From contig CAIWLA010000251.1 in assembly GCA_903913345.1 (NCBI GenBank), forward strand, positions 1-7,591: a stretch of DNA of 7,591 nucleotides. Direction: 5' to 3'. A program made the position numbers and the translations under genes. The stretch's first letter is position 1, and each line of letters begins with the position of its first letter. Origin of the DNA: an uncultured Magnetococcales bacterium. GTDB taxonomy: Bacteria; Pseudomonadota; Magnetococcia; Magnetococcales; Magnetaquicoccaceae. Positions 1-5,022 of the stretch are shown here, piece by piece. The notes beneath the pieces were generated by a model, which did no database searches, was not told the DNA's origin, and was given only the letters and a program-made list of their open reading frames with translations.

Positions 1-318
1 AAAAAAAACAACTTTTTGACGCCACTCCGATGGGCCGCATCCATAACAGTTGGTCTTAATTTGCAAACCGGTATAAATAAAATCGGCGGGATAGGTTCTG
101 TTGGCATGAATACCCCCCACCTTGGCCACCGCCAGAAAGACATGGGAAGGCCGATCCTGGGCGAAAAAGGCACGCACCTCGGCCTGATCGGTCAAATCCA
201 GTGCCGCACGGGTTCGGGTCAACAGGTTGGTAAAACCGTGCCGTTGCAGACAACGCAGAATGGCAGAACCAACCAACCCCTGATGTCCAGCGACAAAGAT
301 GGCAGCCTGTTTATCCAT
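1..318 (-). CDS. fcl: GDP-L-fucose synthase, N-terminal part, apparent frameshift
   Basis: Short-chain dehydrogenase/reductase (epimerase-reductase) that converts GDP-4-keto-6-deoxy-D-mannose to GDP-L-fucose with NADPH, supplying fucose for surface polysaccharide. Reading leftward from ATG at 318, the product starts MDKQAAIFVAGHQGLVGSAI, with the Rossmann GxxGxxG at residues 11-17. It continues through LLTRTRAALDLTD, VFLAVAKVGGIHANRTYPAD and FIYTGLQ, all highly typical of WcaG/Fcl. After codon AAC (49-51) the family reading continues (VMDAAHRSGVKKL) only if base 48 is skipped, so there is a one-base insertion or a sequencing error. The unshifted frame also reaches the window edge without a stop. 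The catalytic Ser/Tyr/Lys would lie beyond the window. An in-frame ATG at 327 is an alternative start; 318 is preferred because GGATGG lies about 5 bases upstream. The gene lies downstream of tRNA-Ser on the same strand with no visible terminator between them. Family assignment is secure; functionality is uncertain. Confidence 0.85.
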   Translation of the reverse strand, partial: MDKQAAIFVAGHQGLVGSAILRCLQRHGFTNLLTRTRAALDLTDQAEVRAFFAQDRPSHVFLAVAKVGGIHANRTYPADFIYTGLQIKTNCYGCGPSEWRQKVVFF

Positions 319-422
319 GTTATCCATCCAGGATCGACCAAACGGAACCGGATTGATGCAAGATGAAAAGAGATCGATCCGGGCGATTGTTGAAGGGGTC
401 TGGGTAATGCGGATACTCTTGA

Positions 423-512
423 TGGCGGAGGAGCAGGGATTCGAACCCTGGGTGGGGTTTCCCCCACAACGATTTTCGAGACCGTCCCGTTCGACCGCTC
501 CGGAACTCCTCC
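423..512 (-). tRNA. tRNA-Ser (anticodon CGA)
   Basis: Complete class II tRNA of 90 bases with encoded CCA (425-423). The acceptor stem pairs GGAGGAG (512-506) with CTCCTCC (433-427), followed by discriminator G at 426. The anticodon stem ACGGT/ATCGT encloses loop CTCGAAA, giving anticodon CGA at 478-476, which reads UCG serine codons. The long variable arm forms GTGGGG-GAAA-CCCCAC, diagnostic of tRNA-Ser in this context. The T arm is CAGGG-TTCGAAT-CCCTG. The D arm CCGGAGCGGTCGAACGG is typical of serine tRNAs. Nothing suggests a pseudogene. Confidence 0.97.
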
Positions 513-545
513 GTTCAAGAGTTTCTTTTTCCTTTCTTGCCGTGC

Positions 546-574
546 ATGTTAGCCCCATTCTGCGCAACAATCAA
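546..574 (-). promoter_or_regulatory. Predicted sigma70-type promoter of tRNA-Ser
   Basis: On the minus strand a -35-like TTGATT (574-569) and a -10-like TAACAT (551-546) are separated by exactly 17 bases. Transcription would begin near 539, about 27 bases before the mature tRNA 5' end at 512, a normal leader length for a tRNA precursor. The hexamers match the consensus at 4 of 6 positions each, and the spacing and position are good. This is a prediction from sequence only. Confidence 0.45.
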
Positions 575-693
575 TGGCTGGTCGCACAATCCGGCAAGTA
601 GTTTTTGGGAGGCGTCAACCGTGCGATACGGTATCCTGACACCCCTCCCTGTTCATCCCGGCCAACAAAGGATCCCACCCGGCAGCCATGTTC

Positions 694-728
694 GTCACTC
701 AGGCCTCTCGGCAGGCAATGAGAGTGAC
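694..728. repeat. Nested inverted repeat upstream of gpmI
   Basis: GTCACTC (694-700) pairs perfectly with GAGTGAC (722-728). Inside it GCCT (703-706) pairs with AGGC (713-716) around a six-base loop. The result is a two-tier hairpin, or an operator-like dyad, about 175 bases before the gpmI start. No T-tract follows on either strand, so it is not an obvious intrinsic terminator. Its role is unknown. Confidence 0.35.
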
Positions 729-901
729 ATGATTTCAATCAATTACCTGCATGAATCCACCACGAAAACCCTCCACGGCCGCCCGTGTTGAGAGGAACGG
801 TGCCCCCCATCCCGCGGCCAAACCGGCGGCATGGATTGTGCTTTCCAACAGCAAAACCGTTGCGCAAAACGGGGATGACTCTGTGGGCATTGAGCAAAAA
901 T

Positions 902-2473
902 ATGAGACCAAAACCCATCACCCTGGTGGTGCTGGATGGCTGGGGTATCCGTGCGGAGACCTCTTTCAACGCCATCCACCACGCCGCCACCCCCCATTTC
1001 GACCATTGGTGGCAGACACGACCCCACGCCCTGGTGCAAACCAGCGGCCTGGCGGTGGGATTGCCAGAGGGACAAATGGGCAATTCCGAGGTGGGCCACA
1101 CCAATATGGGTGCCGGTCGCATCGTCTACCAGGATCTGACCCGCATCAATCAAGCCATCTGGAGCGGAGAACTGGCCGACAATGCGGCCATGGAAGAGAC
1201 CATCAACAAGGCACTGGCCCACCAGGGGGCCGTCCACCTGTGCGGTCTGCTCTCGACCGGCGGAGTCCACTCCCATAGCGAACATTTGCTGGCGGCCGTC
1301 ATGGCGGCCAAAGATTGCCAGGCCAAAAAGATCTATCTCCATGCCATTCTCGATGGCCGCGACACCCCCCCACGTTCCGCCCTGGACGAGTTGGCCGAGT
1401 TCCAGAAGGGGCTGAAACGGATCGGTGCCGGACGGATCGTCTCCCTCTGCGGACGCTATTATGCCATGGATCGGGATAATCGCTGGGAGCGGGTCCAAAA
1501 GGCCTATGACATGCTGACCCTGGGCCTCGGTCACCGGGCCACCGATCCCCTCCTCGCCGTACAAGCCGGCTATGATCGGGGCGAAGGGGATGAGTTTCTC
1601 TCCCCCACCCTCATCCTCTCCGACGATCAAAAGCCGGTCACGTTGGAAGAGGGTGACTGCCTGTTGATGCTCAACTTTCGCGCCGACCGGATGCGGGAGA
1701 TCTGCCATGCCCTGCTCGACCCGGCAGAGGGCGAAAGGGCCTTTCACGGTTTTGTCCGCACCCGTCAACCCCGATTGGCGGGCCTGTTGACCATGACCCA
1801 GTATGACACCACCCTCCAGCCCGTCGCGGTGGCCTTTCCACCGGAACCCCTCACCCACATCCTGGGAGAGGTGATCTCCCAGGCGGGGCTGCGGCAGTTG
1901 CGCGCTGCCGAGACCGAGAAATATGCCCACGTGACCTATTTTTTCAATGGAGGACAGGAGATGGCCTTGCCCGGCGAAGAGCGGCTGCTGGTCCCCTCTC
2001 CCCAGGTGGCCACCTATGATCTGCAACCCGCCATGTCGGCAGAAGAGTTGACGGCGCAGGTCATCGATCAGATCAATCGTCGCCATTTTGATCTGATCGT
2101 CATCAACTATGCCAACCCGGACATGGTGGGACACACCGGTCACTTTGCGGCCACGGTGCAGGCCATCGAAACCGTTGACCGCTGCCTGGGACAACTGGCA
2201 GAGGCCGTGCTCCAGGTGGGTGGCGAGTTGTTGATCACCGCCGACCATGGCAATGCCGACTGTATGCGGGAGAAAAACGCCCAGCAACCCCATACCGCCC
2301 ATACCCTCAGTCCGGCCCCCCTGATTTATCTGGGGCGACCCGCCGAACTCCACCATGGCCGCCTGTGCGACATCGCCCCGACCCTGCTGCAATTATTGAA
2401 TCTGCCCCAACCGGAACAGATGACTGGTATCCCACTGCTGCGCTTCCCGTCGGAGACAACGGAAAACAAATGA
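902..2473 (+). CDS. gpmI: 2,3-bisphosphoglycerate-independent phosphoglycerate mutase
   Basis: Cytoplasmic glycolytic/gluconeogenic enzyme that interconverts 3- and 2-phosphoglycerate through a phosphoserine intermediate using two Mn ions. The 523-residue product matches the usual length (about 510-520). Alkaline-phosphatase-superfamily ligands are all present: D12 in LVVLDGWG, nucleophile S62 in QMGNSEVGH, D407 and H411 in NPDMVGHTGH, D448 and H449 in ITADHGNAD, and H467 in HTAHT. Substrate-domain residues are also present: H123 in GGVHSH, R153/D154 in LDGRDTPPRS, R185, R191, R260 and R263 in NFRADR, and K340 in ETEKYAHVT. The start at ATG 902 was chosen because family homology begins five residues later and S62 then matches the numbering of the Bacillus enzyme. 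The ribosome site is weak (GAG 7 bases upstream). ATG 875 (adds 9 residues) and GTG 785 (adds 39) are in-frame alternatives. It heads the envelope operon, and its stop overlaps the next start as ATGA. Confidence 0.97.
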   Translation: MRPKPITLVVLDGWGIRAETSFNAIHHAATPHFDHWWQTRPHALVQTSGLAVGLPEGQMGNSEVGHTNMGAGRIVYQDLTRINQAIWSGELADNAAMEETINKALAHQGAVHLCGLLSTGGVHSHSEHLLAAVMAAKDCQAKKIYLHAILDGRDTPPRSALDELAEFQKGLKRIGAGRIVSLCGRYYAMDRDNRWERVQKAYDMLTLGLGHRATDPLLAVQAGYDRGEGDEFLSPTLILSDDQKPVTLEEGDCLLMLNFRADRMREICHALLDPAEGERAFHGFVRTRQPRLAGLLTMTQYDTTLQPVAVAFPPEPLTHILGEVISQAGLRQLRAAETEKYAHVTYFFNGGQEMALPGEERLLVPSPQVATYDLQPAMSAEELTAQVIDQINRRHFDLIVINYANPDMVGHTGHFAATVQAIETVDRCLGQLAEAVLQVGGELLITADHGNADCMREKNAQQPHTAHTLSPAPLIYLGRPAELHHGRLCDIAPTLLQLLNLPQPEQMTGIPLLRFPSETTENK

Positions 2474-3411
2474 AAGAGATTAAAAAAATGGGACAACACT
2501 GCCGGCGTTGGTCTATCATGGTCCTGGGGATAATCGGTTGCTGGGTGCTGATGGGGATGACCGACCCACTCCTGGCCGGTGAAAATCAAACCCCCAATAA
2601 ACAGCTTCGCCTTGCCGACCACGCCCAATTGATGTATGGATTAAAGTCAGGCAAGGTGCATGGCCGGAAAATGCGGCACACTGCGGTCGCCTCGCCCGGT
2701 CATCAACGGACCCAGGTACGACCAACCCCCAGGAAAAAGGGCCTTTCTGTCACCCGCAAAGGGGGCGGTGCCGCTGGCGTGGCCACCACGAAGCGGGCGA
2801 GTGCAGCGCACAGTCGCCAGAGAGGACAACACGGCACCCCACTGCGGGCGACCAGACTGACATCCGTCGCCCGCACGGCACCGGGTGGCAGCCAGAAAAA
2901 ATGGTCAGCCACCCATCGGAAGCTGCTCGCCCAGGGACGGCACGGCAAGCGACCTCACGGGTCAGGCGTGGTGCAAAAGGATCGCCAGACGGATGGCCTG
3001 TTTGCCGCCTCCGTGGAGCGGCGCATGGGAACCTTTACCGGACCGGTCAACGGTTTGGCCACACCCAGGTCGTCTGGCCTCTTCTTTCGCGTGGCGGAAA
3101 ACGCCGATGTAAAGGCCACCTCTCGTGGACAGGTGGTCTATGCGGGTTGGTTCCGGGGTTATGGAATGCTGGCCATTGTCAATCACGGGGGCCGGGTCTA
3201 TTCCCTGTATGGACACAACCATGATTTGCTGGTGGCCAAGGGCGATTTTGTGGAACCTGGGCAAGTGATCGCCAAAAGTGGTAAAACAGGCTCGGTCGAT
3301 GGTGTCCCAGGGCTTTACTTTGAAATTCGCAAGGGCAACAGACCGGACAATCCCAGACGATGGCTGGTCAAAGAAAAATGGCACAGTGACAAACTGGCCA
3401 GCATCCTGTAG
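2470..3411 (+). CDS. envC: EnvC-like periplasmic LytM (degenerate M23) protein
   Basis: Probable activator of peptidoglycan amidases in cell separation, judged from the C-terminal LytM domain and from its position between gpmI and ctpA. The product has 313 residues if translation starts at ATG 2470 (ATGA overlap with gpmI; GGA 7 bases upstream). ATG 2488 is an alternative. Residues 1-37 form an export signal: basic start, hydrophobic core about 15-30, likely cleavage after LLA. IIGC at 21-24 also resembles a lipobox, so a lipoprotein is possible. Residues 51-170 are a Lys/Arg/His-rich low-complexity stretch with no acidic residue. The LytM domain spans about 190-300 (DVKATSRGQVVYAGWFRGYG, SLYGHNHD, LYFEIRKG, DNPRRWL), closely like EnvC. 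The zinc ligands are not intact: SSGLFF replaces the HxxxD region and GLYFE replaces HLHFE. It is therefore probably not a hydrolase. Unlike EnvC it has no long N-terminal coiled coil, and unlike NlpD no visible LysM domain. Confidence 0.85.
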   Translation: MKEIKKMGQHCRRWSIMVLGIIGCWVLMGMTDPLLAGENQTPNKQLRLADHAQLMYGLKSGKVHGRKMRHTAVASPGHQRTQVRPTPRKKGLSVTRKGGGAAGVATTKRASAAHSRQRGQHGTPLRATRLTSVARTAPGGSQKKWSATHRKLLAQGRHGKRPHGSGVVQKDRQTDGLFAASVERRMGTFTGPVNGLATPRSSGLFFRVAENADVKATSRGQVVYAGWFRGYGMLAIVNHGGRVYSLYGHNHDLLVAKGDFVEPGQVIAKSGKTGSVDGVPGLYFEIRKGNRPDNPRRWLVKEKWHSDKLASIL

Positions 3412-3426
3412 CACAGGTAAAGAAAT

Positions 3427-3471
3427 GCCCAGGCATGGGCGGTTAAACAGATCGACGCCGCTCAATGCGGC
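3427..3471 (+). other. Two small hairpins in the envC-ctpA gap
   Basis: The 72-base gap holds GCCCA-GGCA-TGGGC (3427-3440) and GCCGC-TCAAT-GCGGC (3457-3471). Both stems are perfect 5-bp pairings. The second ends immediately before the AGGAG ribosome binding site of ctpA. Neither is followed by a T-run, so they are not typical terminators. They could affect mRNA stability or ctpA translation, which is inference only. Confidence 0.35.
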
Positions 3472-3476
3472 AGGAG
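3472..3476 (+). promoter_or_regulatory. Strong ribosome binding site of ctpA
   Basis: AGGAG lies seven bases upstream of ATG 3484. This is a near-ideal Shine-Dalgarno sequence and spacing, and it fixes the ctpA start. It directly follows the GCCGC/GCGGC hairpin. Confidence 0.75.
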
Positions 3477-3483
3477 CTGGATT

Positions 3484-5022
3484 ATGAAAAGTCCGTTGCG
3501 GGCAAGACGCCCGTTTTTGTTTGGTCTCGTTATCCTGGTCGTGTTGGCCGGGCTGCACCTGGCGGCCGACAACGTCCTGGCTGTCAGTCAAGTCACCTAC
3601 GAAAAGCTGCGGGTCTTTTCCGAAGTCCTCTCTCTGGTCAAACAGAATTATGTGGAAGAGGTGGACGAAAAGGCGGTCCTCTACGGGGCCATCCACGGCA
3701 TGTTGAAATCCCTGGATCCCCACTCCTCCTTTCTCACCCCGGAGAGTTTCAAAGAGATGCGGGTGGACACCAAGGGGGAATTTGGTGGATTGGGCATTGA
3801 GATCTCCCAGGCAGAACGCGGTATTCTGGTGGTCTCTCCCATCGAGGATACCCCCGCCTTCCTGGCGGGTGTAAAGGCAGGAGACTTGATTGTCAAGATT
3901 GATGACGACTCCTCCGAAGAGATGAATCTGCCGGATGCGGTCAAAAAAATGCGGGGCAAGCCGGGCACCGCGGTCCAACTGACCATCCTGCGCAAAGGCG
4001 CACCCAAACTCCTGACCTTCAAGATTGTGCGCGACATCATCAAAGTGCGGAGCGTCAAATGGCGTCTGGAGGCGGGCAATATCGGGTATACCCGCATCGC
4101 GCAGTTTAACGAGCAGACCATGCCCCTCTTGGAACAAGGGATAGAGGAACTCAAAAAAGAGGCCGGAAAAGAGGGATTGAAAGGATTGGTGCTGGATCTG
4201 CGCAACGATCCCGGCGGACTCCTGGATCAGGCGGTCGAGGTGGCGGATGCCTTCCTGGAAAAGGGGTTGATCGTCTACACCAAAGGGCGCATCCCCGGCA
4301 AGGACATGACCTTTGAGGCCCATCCCGGAGACCTGATCAACGGACTCCCCATTGTCGTGCTGATCAATTCCGGGTCGGCCTCTGCCTCGGAAATTGTCTC
4401 CGGTGCCCTGCAAGACCACCATCGGGCGGTCATCATGGGGACCAATTCGTTCGGCAAAGGGTCGGTGCAAACCATTATTCCCCTCTCCGATGGCTCCGGG
4501 TTGCGTCTGACAACGGCCCAATATTATACCCCCAGTGGCCGTTCCATCCAGGCAAAGGGGATTGCACCCGATATTGTGGTGGAAGATCTGGATCTCAGCG
4601 GCAACAAACGCGATGCAGGGGAACACCACCAGACCGAGGCCGATTTGAAAGGCCATCTCAAAAATGCCGATGAGACCAGTGCGAACGAGAATAAAAAGAA
4701 CAGTAAAAACAAGGATGAAAACCCAGAAGGCACTGTCGAGGAGAAGGGAACCGACAAGGGAACCGACAAGGGAACCGACAAGGGAATCGACAAGGGAACC
4801 GACAAGGGCAAAGAAGGTGGCGATGGCAAACGCAGCAAGGAAAAGATGCTGGAGGATGCCGACCGGATAACCGGACACAGCAAAGAGGACTATCAGTTGC
4901 AACGCGCATTGGACCTGTTGCGTGGTTTCCAGGTACTGCACGGCCTGTTTGAAAAAAAGGATGCGGCCCAACTGGCTGGCCTGATGACGGGAAACCGGGT
5001 TGGACAGACTGATCTCCGGTAA
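3484..5022 (+). CDS. ctpA: Carboxy-terminal processing protease, S41 family
   Basis: Periplasmic serine protease that trims or degrades exported proteins, in several bacteria including peptidoglycan hydrolases. The product has 512 residues. An N-terminal membrane segment or signal (about 11-33) follows basic residues (KSPLRARR). The S41 N-terminal helical part includes LDPHSSFLTPE (78-87). The PDZ domain covers about 98-185, with GEFGGLGIEI, a substrate-groove motif, and AGVKAGDLIVKID. The protease core includes GYTRIAQF, LVLDLRNDPGG (235-245) and SGSASASEIVSGAL. The catalytic set by family spacing is S300, K325 (in FGKGSVQ) and Q329, all present. Residues about 371-460 are a hydrophilic, Lys/Asp/Gly-rich low-complexity insertion with a KGTD repeat at 421-440. 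A short helical end (DYQLQRALDLLRG) follows. The protein is longer than minimal CtpA (about 430-450), mainly because of this insertion. It overlaps the next gene by 23 bases. Confidence 0.95.
   Translation: MKSPLRARRPFLFGLVILVVLAGLHLAADNVLAVSQVTYEKLRVFSEVLSLVKQNYVEEVDEKAVLYGAIHGMLKSLDPHSSFLTPESFKEMRVDTKGEFGGLGIEISQAERGILVVSPIEDTPAFLAGVKAGDLIVKIDDDSSEEMNLPDAVKKMRGKPGTAVQLTILRKGAPKLLTFKIVRDIIKVRSVKWRLEAGNIGYTRIAQFNEQTMPLLEQGIEELKKEAGKEGLKGLVLDLRNDPGGLLDQAVEVADAFLEKGLIVYTKGRIPGKDMTFEAHPGDLINGLPIVVLINSGSASASEIVSGALQDHHRAVIMGTNSFGKGSVQTIIPLSDGSGLRLTTAQYYTPSGRSIQAKGIAPDIVVEDLDLSGNKRDAGEHHQTEADLKGHLKNADETSANENKKNSKNKDENPEGTVEEKGTDKGTDKGTDKGIDKGTDKGKEGGDGKRSKEKMLEDADRITGHSKEDYQLQRALDLLRGFQVLHGLFEKKDAAQLAGLMTGNRVGQTDLR
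4744..4803 (+). repeat. 12-bp tandem repeat, five copies, inside ctpA
   Basis: Unit AAGGGAACCGAC begins at 4744, 4756, 4768, 4780 and 4792. Four copies are identical and the fourth has one C-to-T change. Because the unit is a multiple of three, the array encodes (KGTD)x3, KGID, KGTD in frame. A decayed sixth unit follows (AAGGGCAAAGAA). It lies in the hydrophilic insertion and does not touch the catalytic core. Confidence 0.95.

Larger units (their letters stand above)
513..901. other. Divergent intergenic region between tRNA-Ser and gpmI
   Basis: About 390 bases separate the leftward tRNA-Ser from the rightward gpmI. Apart from the tRNA promoter I find no supported gene. Open frames here give compositionally odd peptides with no recognisable family. 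The region contains several inverted repeats: GATAC-G-GTATC at 625-635, a nested 35-base structure at 694-728, CACGG/CCGTG at 774-787, and CCGTT/AACGG at 857-872. A promoter for the gpmI operon must lie here or further upstream, but I see no convincing -35/-10 pair. In-frame starts of gpmI at GTG 785 and ATG 875 would extend into this region. Confidence 0.5.

Noticed and set aside
328..422. Terminator or separate promoter between tRNA-Ser and fcl
   Set aside because: No GC-rich hairpin with a T-tract and no good -35/-10 pair was found on the minus strand. GATCGATC here is too short a palindrome to count.
423..512. tRNA-Ser as an integration site for a mobile element
   Set aside because: No integrase, no second copy of the tRNA 3' end and no direct repeat flank is seen within the window.
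751..1278. Plus-strand open frame overlapping the gpmI start
   Set aside because: It runs in another frame through the conserved N-terminal region of gpmI, and its Pro/Arg/Gly-rich composition is typical of an out-of-frame shadow.
743..2392. Long minus-strand open frame of 549 codons opposite gpmI
   Set aside because: It lies wholly antisense to a textbook gpmI with a complete active site. The product has no recognisable motifs and looks like the mirror of GC-biased codons.
3427..3440. Intrinsic terminator after envC
   Set aside because: The hairpin has only a 5-bp stem and is followed by GGTTAAACAG rather than a T-run. Gene spacing favours read-through to ctpA.
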